From: Cyanoderma ruficeps
Taxonomy: Eukaryota > Chordata > Aves > Passeriformes > Timaliidae
Reading direction: 5' to 3'
Assembly: GCA_008694505.1 (NCBI GenBank)
Contig: VZDJ01001173.1
Span: forward strand, 1,226,153 to 1,290,152
Length of the DNA: 64,000 nt
The position numbers and the translations under genes are program-made. Below the pieces are notes generated by a model, which worked only from the letters and a program-made list of their open reading frames with translations, did not search any database and was not told the DNA's origin. Of this stretch, positions 1 through 10,755 are shown in pieces (the stretch's first letter is position 1; each line of letters opens with the position of its first letter).

Positions 1-1071
1 TTTTATTGCTTTTTTTTTTTTTTTTCTTTTTAAATTTCCAATTTATTCACATCTTTCACTTGCCTGGAGCTGGTTTTATGAGTCACCCAAAAGTCCTGAG
101 GCATTTTGTTTCCTTCCATGTGAAGCTGGACGGCGAGTGGTGCTGCGGGCTGGAAGCAGTTATACTCTTGTGGTTCGTTAACCTTTTGGAGTGTTTTAGA
201 AGAGAAACGTGAGCTCCTGGTTTTCTGCCTCTGCAGTGAAACCCCACGAGTTTCATACACATTGAGTCATGGTGTTGACAGGTGACTGATAAACATCTGC
301 ACCAGTCTAGTTACCGTAACTAAGAGATTCGTGGATCTAATGTTTGCGAGTCACTTGCACGTGAAACCTTTCATCTGGTCTTTTTTTTGTATTTTTTTAA
401 GCTATGAACAAGTTTATGGTTTTAGTAACCACAGAATTCAGTTACTTATTTCTAGACATTCACCTCCAAAATGCCTTTAGTGCTTTTGGGGTGCAGTTTA
501 TTTCCTCCTTGCAGCTGGCACAGAGAACAAGAGGTGCACTGTGCTGCCCAGAGAGGTGTGAGCAGAATTTCAGGTGCACTCTCCTCCACTTCTGTCCACT
601 CCAGAACTTTCCAAGCCTCAGCACACCCAGAGAAAAACTTTTTTTCACTAACCCCGTATCAAGTGACCCTAACTGTGGAGTGTTTATATCTGTGTTTATA
701 TCTGCCAGTATTAGGTTACCTGAATACCTGTGTAGAGGTCCAAGAAGCCAGGTGCAGAGGAAGCTGTAGCTATCAAAGGACAGTGGGGAAAACTGACTTC
801 AGTGTCCAAGGACTTGTCGAAGATGAATCTCTCAGAAAGTACCCTCACCACCTCCTCTATTAGACTGATTTGTTTCTAAGCCTGAGGTATAAAACAATAT
901 GAAAAAACAAAAAAGAAACACCCAAAAGCTACTTGTGTCTAAGAACAGCCTCTTTCAGCAGAGAACATATCATGCCCCATTCCCAGAGATTGCTGCCCTT
1001 CAGAAAAGTCATCACAGCATTTAAACAGTTCTTTACCCACCCAGGTAATTATCACCTCTCCTCTCTCGTAG
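1..1071 (+). other. IKZF3: IKZF3 last intron (partial)
   Basis: This non-coding DNA lies upstream of the last IKZF3 exon and ends in a polypyrimidine tract and AG acceptor at 1070-1071. A poly-T run sits near 8-27. I searched for the preceding IKZF3 exons, including the N-terminal zinc-finger exons, and found none, so they lie to the left of the window. No other gene was recognised here. Confidence 0.8.
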
Positions 1072-1775
1072 GTGAGAAACGACCCAGCTTCGATGTCAAT
1101 TACAACTCCAGTTTCCTGTACGAAAAGGAGAGCGAGATGATGCACGGGCGCATGATGGACCAGGCCATCAACAACGCCATCACCTACCTCGGGGCCGAGG
1201 CCCTGCGCCCGCTGGTGCAGACCCCGCCGGCCCCCACGGCCGAGATGGTGCCGGTCATCAGCAGCCTGTACCCGCTGCCGCTGCCCCGCGCCGACGTCCC
1301 CAACGGCACCGGGCTGGAGGCCGACAAGAGCCACGGCCACCTCAGGGACAAGAGCCTGTCATCCGACAGGGGCCTTTCCCCAAACAACAGCGGCCACGAC
1401 TCCACAGACACTGACAGCAACCACGAGGAGAGGCCCAATCCCGCCTTCCACCAGAGCCAGGCGATCTCAGCTCCGACCCGCAACGGCCTCCAGGCGCTGA
1501 AGGATTTCCCGAGGCCGTACGACATCATCAAGCCACCCGCCATCTGCCCGCGCGACGCCTTCAAGGTCATCAACAAGGAAGGGGAGGCCATCGGGGTGTA
1601 CCGCTGCGACCACTGCCGCGTGCTCTTCCTGGATTACGTGATGTTCACCATCCACATGGGCTGCCACGGCTTCCGCGACCCCTTCGAGTGCAACGTCTGC
1701 GGCTACCGGAGCCACGACCGCTACGAGTTCTCCTCACACATAGCTCGGGGAGAGCACAGAGTCGTGCTCAAGTGA
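1072..1775 (+). CDS. IKZF3: Ikaros-family zinc finger 3 (Aiolos), last coding exon, 5-prime partial
   Basis: Aiolos is a lymphoid zinc-finger transcription factor that acts in B-cell differentiation. The exon opens after the AG at 1070-1071 with two bases completing a codon, then reads GEKRPSFDVNYNSS and continues to a TGA at 1773-1775. The stretches DQAINNAITYLGAEALRPLV and LSPNNSGHDSTDTDSNHEER are hallmarks of the IKZF3/IKZF1 C-terminal exon. Two C-terminal C2H2 fingers follow (about 1603-1671 and 1687-1761); in this family they mediate homo- and heterodimerisation rather than DNA binding. The product ends RGEHRVVLK. IKZF1 is the nearest alternative, but FDVNYNSS and the neighbouring GRB7/ERBB2 genes support IKZF3. 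The DNA-binding fingers are outside the window. Confidence 0.96.
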
Positions 1776-3570
1776 AAGGACTGGTTCTCCAAGGTCAAAG
1801 GCCGTGTTTTCCATTGGAGGGGAGGCTCGGTTGGTTGGGGTTTTAATTAGTATAATGAAATTTCTTGAGTATTTTTCTAGGCCAGTTTTAAGTGTGTCAC
1901 GAGGAGGTGGCACCTTTTTAAATGTGTCTTTCTCAATAATTCAGTGTTCTGTAGCATCTCTGCCTGGCTGCTGTGGTGAGTGGGACTGTGGGAGACACCA
2001 GGAGCAGAGACTGGTTTTGATATGAACTTTATTTTTGTGAAATTTCAGAGCCATTTATGATGTTTTCAATTTTTAACTTGTGTTTGTTTTCATAGAGTTT
2101 GCTTTAAGTCAGCAGAAAAGGTTTTCATGCCAATTCCCCTGCTCATTCAGATGTACAGTCAGAGGTGTGTTGGAGGAGCTTTTCCTAGTTATAATCCCAA
2201 TGGCCTCCCAGTGGCTCATCACCAAACAAGGAAAACGAGGGCAGGAAAAGGGAGGGATTATTAATTCCTCCTTTAAAGCTTTCCCCCTAAGCCCTAATGA
2301 GAGTGTGGCACACTTTCATTTTTCTTACCCCGCTGCTGATTTTCTTTAAAGTTCCTCAGTAAAACAAGAAATGAGACCTATTTAGGGTTGGGATTTTTTA
2401 ACAGCACATCTTTTTGGGATACCCCGTGAGGTCACTGGTTGGCACATCCATGTGGCCTAGGGGAAATCCCAATTTTCATTGCTGGAAACTCCTCCTTTCT
2501 GATGGGTGCTGAGAACGAGGATGAAGCTGTGCTGTGTGTTGTGCTTCTGCCCTGCTCCCACAGCAGGACATGTGACCGTGCCATCCGTGTCCCCACAGGG
2601 TGGTCCTGGCTGGCTGTGGACAGGTGAGACCCCAGGCAGGTGTGTGTGAGAGCCAGGACAGCCCTCAGGAGGTGCTGCCCACACCCTGAGCAGGTGCCAT
2701 CCCTTTGAAGCTGGTTTTTACAGCAGTTCTCTGAATCTCCCCGTGGCCCCGCAGCTGTGTCGGGGTCCCTGTGCTGGAGAGGGGTTTGGTAACGGCTTTG
2801 CCGAGTGAAGGTTTAGTCTTTGCAAAGTTATTTTTGTAGCCCATAGTTAGGAGTGTTCTCATGGACTTTCTGCATCCCTTGTGTGGTTTGAGAGCTGTGT
2901 TGCTTTCGTGTTGTCTCTGGTGATCCAATCCCTTCCCTGAGGGGAGGCCGGAGAGCTGAGGGTCAAGAAATACTAGAATTCATCCCTCCCTCTGAATCCT
3001 TTTGGCTCAATTGTTTCCTCCCTGAATTTTAAGGTACAAACTAAGAAATTTATATTCATTTTTTCCCACTAAGGGTGGGTCTGGAGAGGGATAAATCAGC
3101 CTGCAGTGTGTCTGAGTATCCAGAGCTCTGTGGAAGTGCTAATTCAGGATTCTGCAATCCCTGGGGTTGAGGAGAACTCTTTTGCTGTTACGTGTGGAGC
3201 TCCAAAGCAGGTTTAGGATGTTTCCCAGAGCCCCATCATGAGAAAGGTGCATGTTGGCTCTCCCCCAGTGAGCACCTGCGTCACAAAGTGACCAATGCTC
3301 CTCCTGGGAGGGAGGCTGCAGTTCCACCAAGGATCAGCCCCGAGGGCTGAGCTTTTGGGTCCACAAAAGAGAGGGGAAGGGAGCGAGAGAATTCCCAGAG
3401 AACAAAGAGAAGGTTCCACTGCTGCCCTGACATTTTTAAGTCCGACATTTTTAGGACATTGTGGTTGTCTTTTATCAATTTCCAATTTTGTGACAAGCTT
3501 GCTTTTCAATGGCTTAGTTTTCAAGACCAAAGAGTTGTCAATAAACGAATAAAATATTTAAATAATGACG
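1776..3570 (+). other. IKZF3: IKZF3 3-prime UTR (inferred)
   Basis: This AT-richer stretch follows the stop codon and has no supported coding sequence. The first good polyadenylation signals are the paired AATAAA motifs at 3540-3545 and 3548-3553, so the UTR is inferred to end near 3570. Mammalian IKZF3 has a longer UTR, so later sites remain possible. Confidence 0.6.
3540..3553 (+). terminator. Paired AATAAA polyadenylation signals, candidate IKZF3 3-prime end
   Basis: Two AATAAA hexamers lie five bases apart edge to edge (3540-3545 and 3548-3553), downstream of the IKZF3 stop and on the same strand. Confidence 0.55.
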
Positions 3571-6500
3571 ATGTCCTGACTTGAGGGCAGACAAAGGCAA
3601 GTTCTTAAAGGAATCCACAGAGATACCTCCTGGATCCATCCAAAAATCTTATTTTCCATAAGTGGATTGGGTAACGGATTCATCTAAGAATGCACTTGAA
3701 TAGTCCCTTCACACCCCATCACTCACCCCTGTCCCACCGTGCTGCCCTGGAGCTGCTGGCTTGGGAGATGGGAATCCCACTGGGCTGTGTCTGGAAGTTG
3801 AGGGGCTGTGGCAGTCCAGGGCAGGTCTCTGAGCTTAGAGGAGCTCTGGAAATCACCTTGTCTGGGAAAGCAGGTGGGAAAACCACTGGTACTGGTCAGG
3901 AGCCTGATTTATTCTGCTCCTGGCTTGGTTATTTTGGTCTGGAACAGGTTTGGAGAATCCTCCAGCGCCTTGGTGTGTCTGTCTCACTTGGTTCTTCATT
4001 TACTGATGAATAACACCTCAAGAGCGGGCAGGGGAGGCTCAGGGAAGGAGCTTTTGGCACCAAGAAATGAGCCTCTGGTGCTTAAAGGTTTATTGAAGAT
4101 TTAAAAACGTCAGTTATTATGTGTCCACTCTGTCAGCCACGAAAACAGAGCTGAGAGTAACCAGCAGAGCTGGCTGAGGGTGGGAATGAGCTCTGGGGCT
4201 GGAGCTGTCAGTACCCATCACCTCTGGGGCCTGTAAATCCCACAGGTGTGATGGAAGCTGTGAGCAGCACACCTGTGGCTGTGGTGTGTCCCCACGGGGG
4301 GCTGAGCCACGGCGGAGGCCGTGCTCAGCAGAACCAGTTACTCAGCGGAGCAACTGATACAGTCAGAGGTGTAAAATAACATCGCCTGCTCCTCTGACTG
4401 CTGGAAAATGGTGTTGGACACGGTTTTGGTTAAAAGAGGAACGATTTAACCCGAGGGCTGTGGGGTGGAGGCAGCTCAGCCCCACGCTCGGGCTGTGAGG
4501 TGGGCTCGTGGTTCCCAGGGGTGCCGGGGCTGTGTCAGCCAGATGGAAACATCCCGGCAGCGGAGGGTGGAGGCTCACACCAACCCCCCCAGTCCTTTTA
4601 GCACCTGCTTTACCAGGCTGACGTTGTTCACACTTGTTTCATTCCCCCCTGACACCTTCTGCCGCAAGAGCTGGACACGCTTGAGAAACAGAAGAGAAAA
4701 AAACCGAGAAGAAAGTCAGAGGATCCTTTTTTTCTTTTCCCTTCACTTCCTTCCCAGCCCGGGTGTGACACAAGCACTGAGGGTTCTTTCCTTCTGCTGC
4801 TGCCGGAAGACTCCGAGGGTTGGATGAGACAGAGGGGGCTCGGGGCTGGGGACAGCGAGTCCCACGGCGTCTTCCCATCCTGGTTTGTCCCTTAATAAGA
4901 ATTAGTTTGATCCAAACCCCCTCAGCCTTCTCCTGCCTGGAGCCAAACCCCTTTAAAGGCTTACAAAAACCTTCCGTTGGTGTTGTGACAGAGAGATCCT
5001 TATCTGCTGATAGCTGTAATCGTGATAGAGCACAGAGGAACTCGTTTCTCCTGTCGTCGTGTTGAAACTCGCTGCCTAACGCACAAAAAATCCCATAAAA
5101 CTTCCGGGTGCTGCTCTGCATCCTTGGAGCATCCCGGCCGGCTCCTGCTCCCCCGGGGAGCAGTCCAGCACCCCAAACCCGACGGTGCCGGGAGGGGACA
5201 GGGAGGACTGAGTCACTGCCACCACCTCCTCCGTGTCCCAATTCCCCAGCCGTGCACTGAGTCACGCTCCCCGCGCCGGCCCGGCGAGGACCCGGCGGCG
5301 TTTTCCCACTCTCTGCGTGGGTCGGGTTCCCAAATCCGGGGCGCAGGGGGTGAGCAGAGCGACCTCTGTGCTGGGTGAGAGCGGGAAGGGGCGCTGGAAG
5401 TGCCCCCAGCTCTGGCATCGCCGGGGGGGAGCTCTGCAGCCCCGGGACTCTCACCGGGACACGCGGGTGCAGCACAAGCCGGGACAGGGCCATGACTGTC
5501 ACCGGGGCACCAGGACGGGGGCAGCAGGTTTGTGTCACGCCTGATGCCCCCCTCGCTGCCCCGGGAGGGAAGTGAAGCCCCCGGGGAGCCGCCGAACCGG
5601 CCCCTCCAGCCCCTCCAGCCCGGTTATATCTGGCGACACATTTGCATGGCAGCGAGTCGGCACCTGGCAGCGAAATCCTCGGGGGATCGAGGACACGGGG
5701 AGCGGCTGGCAATTGTCACACGCCGGCGACAGGAAAGTCCCAGCAGACGATTGTTTTCAGAAGAATCTACTTCCAACCCGCAGGGCTCCGACCCCTGCGG
5801 CAGCGCCTCCAGCCCGGCACCCGCGGGGTGGCAGCCGTGGTGGGCTGGGGGTGATAATCCTGGGCTCGAAGTGGTGCTCCACGGCCACGGAGGATGCTCC
5901 AGGTGGGAGGTGATGCTCCTCAGCCTCAAACATAACCCATGTGCTCCCCAACCCTTGGGGATCCCCTCACCCTCAGCAGCTCCCTGTTCCCCCCTCTCCC
6001 TGCCCAGGACGGCCGTGAGCAAGGCTGGGAGCGGGGCTGGGGCTGTCACTGCTCCCCCCAGACCCCACTGCCCCCCACCCACACTGAGCACTGGGGTTCA
6101 TCCTGCTCCCCCCAGTTCCCCCAGTACCAGCCTCATTGCAGCTCCCCTGGGCACTGGGGGACACTGTGGAGCTGGGGGTGCATGAGGGGGGTCCTGTCCT
6201 CCCTCAGCCCGGTTTCCCACACCTGTGGCTTTGTGCCGGGGGCCCCCCCTTGTTGCTCCCCGGGGCCGGGCAGAGTCACCCCCACCACCACCCCCATCCT
6301 GCCCCCCAAGCGGAGAAAGTTAGTCAAATCTGCAGAAACCGCAGCAAGGGGGGAGGCAGAGACGCTGTCACCCACTTTGATGTCACCCTTGCACGTCCCA
6401 CAGGTGCTGCCATCACCCCGGGGCCACGGTCCCACCGCTGCTTTACCATTAACTCGTGCGAGAAGGGGAGGATAACGCAAAAATATTTCCTTCCCCACCT

Positions 6501-7402
6501 CCATCCTGTCCCCACGGTCCCTGCAGCCGGCGGGGCTCGGAGAGGCCACGTGCGAGGCACACGGAGCTGCAGCCGCTTCCATCCAGCCCCGTCACCAGGG
6601 GCTGGGGGTCCCTCCAGGGCTCCGGGAGCCGCGCCGGGGGTTGCGGGGGGGAGCCAGGAAGGTTTCTGAGCAGCAGGGCTGATTCATGCCGGGCCTCCTG
6701 CGGTTTCCCCCTCTGCTCACCTCCCGGGGCTGTCACGCCAAGTGCCCACACGCCAGCGCCCAGGGTGAACCCAACCCGATGTCAACCACTGGGAGCTGGA
6801 GGGGAGCCCCTGGGGCAGCGTGAGCTGCTGGGCTCCCCTGCACCCACCCTGCACCCAGTCTTTGCCATACATCCCACCCCCAGTGTGCACCGCTCCCTGC
6901 ACCCCCTTTGCACCCCAAATGCCCCCTCTGAACACACCACCCCCCCCACACTCTGTTCTCTTCCCTCCCAACACCTCCTGTGCTGCCCCAGTGCCCCAGG
7001 GCTCGGTGCCAGACAGGGGTGACACAGGACCCCTCACCATGGGACATTCCCGACCCCACAGCAGTGCCTGCAGGGAGGAGGATGCAGCACCAGGGCGTGA
7101 AGGGGTGAGGTCCCCTGGGTGTCACATGCCCGCGGGTCGGAGGTACAGGTGCCCCAGGGGAGCAGGAGGCAGGCAGGGGGCAGCTGCCAGCCCTTCCCAG
7201 CCCCGTCACGGCCGCTGCACTCCCGGAGGAAGCTGCTCTGCCTTGCTCACCAGGCACTGGTTATAAATACCCTCCCCATTTTAATGCGGTGGCGGCTGGA
7301 GCTATTTCGGGCCGGGAACAGGAAGCGAAACCCTGCACGGGTCCCGGCTCCTTCGCCCCCGCCCCCGGGATGGGCTGGGCAGTGCCCAGGGGCCACACGG
7401 GC
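3571..7402. other. Intergenic region between IKZF3 and RDH8-like
   Basis: I found no gene in this 3.8 kb. Long open frames here (for example 4639-5712 on the minus strand) follow GC-rich composition and match no family I recognise. The part from about 5,250 to 5,900 is CpG-richer and holds an octamer motif ATTTGCAT at 5640-5647. A TATA-like TTATAAATA lies near 7260 with no gene attached to it. Confidence 0.6.
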
Positions 7403-9534
7403 TTATCTGAAGCCCAGGAGCCGCGCACCCGCCTTGACCTTCTGTGCCTGCCAGCGGAGCAGGCGGATGGCGCGGAGGCCGAACCGCAGCACCGCGTCGT
7501 ACTTGAACACCAGCTTGTAGAAGGCGTCGGTGATGAGGGCGCCGCTGGGGTCGGCGTGTTTGAGCGCGGCCATCGGTGTGTACGCCACGTTGGTCTGGTG
7601 GCGGAACGGGGGCCGCGCCGCCTCGATCACCCGCAGGGTGTGCTGCACGTGGGCATGGGACTGTCCCCTTCCTGTCCCCACAGCCCCAGCCCAGCCCCAG
7701 CCCACCACCATTCCCATCCCACCCCTATCCCCTTTCAACCCTGTCTGCATCCCACCCCCATATGTACCTCCATCCTCATCCTCATTCCCATCCCCTCCCT
7801 TCCCATTCCCCTCCTATCCCCATTTCCATCCCAGCTCCTCCTCATTCACTTCCTATCCCCATCTCCCAGCCCTTCCCATCATATCCCCATCTCTAATCCA
7901 TCCCACCTCACCCCATCACTGTTCCTGTCCCACCCCCAAATCCATTCCATTCTATCCCTATCTTTATCCTATCCTGCCCCATCCCCATCCCATCCTCCCT
8001 GTCTCCCTTTCTCATTCCTATCCCATTTTCCTCCCATCTCCATCCTCAGTTCCTTCCCATTTTATTCCCATCCACATTCCCATCCCCTCACCATTCCTAT
8101 CCCCATTCCCAGCCAGGCTCAGCCCCATCAGGATGGAGCTGTCTGAGTTTGAGCTGTCCCACTGCTGGCTGGGCATCGCTGTTCCTTGTTAATTGACACC
8201 TCTGTCCAGCCCAGCCCAGCAGGGCACCCCCAGCCCACTGGGGCCCCCTGCCCGCCTGTCACCTCTGCGATGTCCTCGGGGGTCTGGCCCAGGCTGGTGA
8301 ACACATCCCTGGAGTTCCTCAGGTAGAGCTTGGTGAAGATTTCGGCCGTCTCGGGGTCGGTCCGTGAGTAGTCGGCGCGTTCGGCTTCCTCGTACAACTT
8401 GGTCTCGAATTCCGTCATCACCGGCCCCGGCTCCACCAGGCTGATCCTGCCCAGGGATGGGGCACTGGGCACTGGGCACCCCCAGACCCTCTGGCCCCGG
8501 GGGCTGCACGGCCTCCTGCCCCTGCACTCACGCCACGTTGAAGCGCAGCGCCTGCACCACCAGGCTCTCGCAGAAGCCCTCCACGGCAAACTTGGAGGCC
8601 GAATAGATGTCATTGAAGACGATGCCTGGATGGTTGAGGAGTCCCAGTCAGGGCTGGGTGAGGGCTGGTCCCCCCAGGGCACCCCATTTTCCCCTACCCT
8701 GCAGGCCCATGATGCTGCTGATAACGACGATGTGGCCCCCGCGGCGCCGCTTCATGTCGGGCAGCACCTCCTTGACCAGGCGGACGAGGCCGAAGAAGTT
8801 GGTGTCCATGAGGCTCTGCATGGCCGCCAGGCTCTGGCACTCCAGGGGTCCCGCCATGCCCACCCCGGCATTGCTGACTGTGGGCAGGGGGCATCAGCGG
8901 GGTGTGCCCTGGGCAGGGGGATCCCACACCCTGGGCAGGGGGTGTCCCTGGTTCTTGGAGTGTCCCCAGCATGGGATGTCCTGGGTGTACGGGGTCCCTG
9001 CTGCAGGGTGTCTCTGTCATAGAGGGTCACTGGTCTGTGGGGTCACGGGGTCCCTTGTGCATGAGGGTCCCCTGGCACTGAGGGTCCCCAGTGCTCGGAG
9101 GGTCCCCAGAATGGGACATCCTGACTTTGGAGGGTCCCTGGTACAGGGAATATCCCAGCATGGAGGGTCCCTGGTGGTTCCCTTACATGGACAGTCCCCG
9201 GTGCACGGGGTCAGGGTCATGAGGTGTCCCTGGCACTGAGGGTCCCCTCGTTGGGTGCACAAATGATTCCCAGCACAGGACAAGCTTGCCTGGACAGCCC
9301 CCAGCACAGGGGTCCCCACCATGGAGGGTGCCCACACCGGCGTCACGGTGGGAAGGGAATCCCGGGGCTCACCCAGGACATCGACGTGGCGCCCGGGGAT
9401 GCTGTCAAGGCAGGCGCGGATGGAGCCCTCGTCACACACGTCCAGCTGTTTGATCTCCAGCGTCCGGCCCAGCGCCGGCCCCGCCGCCACCGCCAGCGCC
9501 TCGCTCCTGCCCACGTTCCTCATGGTGGCGATGA
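7403..9534 (-). CDS. Retinol dehydrogenase 8-like short-chain dehydrogenase, first exon missing
   Basis: This is an SDR28C-family enzyme (RDH8 / HSD17B1 group), expected to reduce retinal or a steroid with NADPH. Visible exons are 9373-9534, 8698-8877, 8532-8625, 8263-8446 and 7403-7642. All have GT-AG junctions and joining phases. Conserved elements are the cofactor-binding ATMRN stretch, [12 protein letters not shown] (NAG motif), the catalytic serine in [12 protein letters not shown], the catalytic YSASK, and [16 protein letters not shown]8 is favoured over HSD17B1 by the [24 protein letters not shown] helix (here DTNFFGL) and by RPPFRHQTN near the C terminus. Exon 1, carrying the TGxxxGIG nucleotide-binding motif and start codon, should lie in or beside the N gap at 9594-9702. 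The C terminus lacks the cysteines that are acylated in mammalian RDH8. Exon 6 ends in a basic stretch, [20 protein letters not shown]. Confidence 0.88.
7663..8112. repeat. Pyrimidine-rich TCCCAT/CCCCAT simple repeat in RDH8-like intron 5
   Basis: A degenerate run of CCCATCCC, TTCCCAT and CCTATCCCC words fills most of the intron between the last two coding exons. The open frames through it are compositional. Confidence 0.85.
8878..9372. repeat. Degenerate GGGTCCCTGG-type repeat in RDH8-like intron 2
   Basis: Imperfect repeats of GGTCCCTGG, GGTCCCCAG and similar words, about 20-40 bp apart, fill the intron. Near the exon 3 acceptor the minus strand has two further copies of the acceptor-like word CCCCCTGCCCAG before the true CCCCTGCCCACAG. 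Confidence 0.65.
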
Positions 9535-9593
9535 CTGGGGGGCACAGGCGGCTCAGCCCCCGCGGGCTCTCCCCGGGGGCTGGGGGGGGGGGG

Positions 9594-9702
9594 NNNNNNN
9601 NNNNNNNNNNNNNNNNNNNNNNNNNNNNNNNNNNNNNNNNNNNNNNNNNNNNNNNNNNNNNNNNNNNNNNNNNNNNNNNNNNNNNNNNNNNNNNNNNNNN
9701 NN
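9594..9702. other. Assembly gap (109 N)
   Basis: A run of 109 N bases is flanked by a poly-G/poly-C stretch (9581-9593). It sits exactly where exon 1 of the RDH8-like gene should be, between a TATA-like box at 9720-9728 and the exon 2 acceptor at 9535-9536. Confidence 0.99.
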
Positions 9703-9719
9703 CGAGCCCCAGCCCCCCG

Positions 9720-9728
9720 CCTTTATAG
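9720..9728 (-). promoter_or_regulatory. TATA box of the RDH8-like gene
   Basis: The minus strand reads CTATAAAGG here. Transcription would start about 30 bp downstream, inside the N gap, so exon 1 and its start codon fall in unresolved sequence. Confidence 0.55.
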
Positions 9729-9729
9729 C

Positions 9730-10012
9730 AGCTGCCCCAGCCCCCCCAAATCCGGGCCCTTAATCCTCCCCCCGGATAATCCCCCCTCCCGAGGATTTGC
9801 GGCGGCCGCGTGGCTGAGCCGCACGTGGTGCCCGGGGAGCACAGAGGGGCCTTTGTGTGGGACCCGGGCGCTGTGGGGACACAGCAGGACATGGGGACGC
9901 TGCCAGGCTTAGGGACACTGTGGGAGATGGGGACACCGCCAGCCGTGTGCCACCGGCACTGGGGGGCTCTGGGGATGGGAAGGAACAAAGCATGAGCTCT
10001 GCAAAAATAACC
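9730..10012. other. Intergenic spacer, RDH8-like promoter to GRB7 3-prime end
   Basis: About 280 bp of GC-rich sequence with GGGGACAC-type short repeats. No gene or RNA was recognised. Confidence 0.6.
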
Positions 10013-10018
10013 TTTATT
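10013..10018 (-). terminator. GRB7: AATAAA polyadenylation signal, GRB7
   Basis: The minus strand reads AATAAA, followed by an AT-rich stretch. It is the first canonical signal after the GRB7 stop codon (10756-10758), giving a 3-prime UTR of about 750 nt that contains the minisatellite at 10226-10745. Confidence 0.75.
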
Positions 10019-10225
10019 TTCACTGGTATAAAACATGTCCCAGTTCAACTGGCCTTGTGGAGATGTGGGGGACACGGTGATGGGTGCCCCCCTCACCCCC
10101 ACACCCCGGGATCCTGCTCCTGGGGACCCCAAAACCCCCCCGGTGTGGGAGCAAGGAGTGCCAGGCCCCCGCAGGGACACTCGGGGCTGGTGCTGCAGGG
10201 TGGAGGGGAAAAAGTGCTTGAGTGA

Positions 10226-10745
10226 GTGTGGAGGTGCTGGCGATGGGCTGTGCTGAGCTGTGCCATGTTGGCAGTGCCAGGCTGTGCCAAACCATCCTGG
10301 TGGTGCCGGGCTGTGCCGAGCTGTGCCATACTGGCAGTGCCAGGCTGTGCCAAACCACCCAACTGTGCCAGACTGTGCCAAACTGTGCTATGCTGTTGGT
10401 GCTGGGCTGTGCCAAACCATCCTACTGGTGCCAGGCTGTGTCAGGCTGTGCCAGCAGTGCCAGGCTGTGCCATGTTGGTGGCACTCAGCCGTGCCAAAAC
10501 TGCGCTGGTGGTGCCATATCAGCAGGACCAGGCTGTGCCAAACAATCCCAGCGGTGCCAGGCTGTGCCAAGCCATTCCATGCCAGTGGTGCTGGGCTGCA
10601 CCAAGCTGTGCTACATCAGCAGTGAGACTGAGCCAAAGACTGCCAGCAGTGCCCGACTGTGCCAAGCCACGCCGGCAGTGCCAGACTGAGCCAAACCCCG
10701 CCATGCCGGCGGTGCCAGGCTGTGCCAAACCCTCCCGGTGGTGCC
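10226..10745. repeat. Minisatellite (GTGCCAGGCTGTGCCAAACC type) in GRB7 3-prime UTR
   Basis: About 20 degenerate units of 24-30 bp are built from GTGCCAGGCTGTGCCAAACCATCC, with CTGTGCCAAGC and TGTGCTGAGC variants. On the transcribed minus strand they read GGTTTGGCACAGCCTGGCAC. They begin about 10 bp past the GRB7 stop and end about 210 bp before the AATAAA. Confidence 0.92.
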
Positions 10746-10755
10746 ATGCTGTGGC

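Noticed and set aside
1..1071. Upstream IKZF3 exons
   Set aside because: None of the finger-encoding exons nor the exon preceding GEKR could be found in this stretch.
4639..5712. 357-codon minus-strand open frame in the IKZF3-RDH8-like interval
   Set aside because: No known domain, and amino-acid content matches the local GC. Other frames in the same region are equally open.
7258..7270. TATA-like TTATAAATA on the plus strand
   Set aside because: It lies just beyond the RDH8-like stop codon with no plus-strand gene downstream; the overlapping plus-strand frames are antisense to the RDH8-like exon.
7403..9534. Identity as HSD17B1 rather than RDH8-like
   Set aside because: HSD17B1 is in the same SDR subfamily, but the [17 protein letters not shown] segment, ISSIMGLQG and the last-exon RPPFRHQTN pattern fit RDH8 better.
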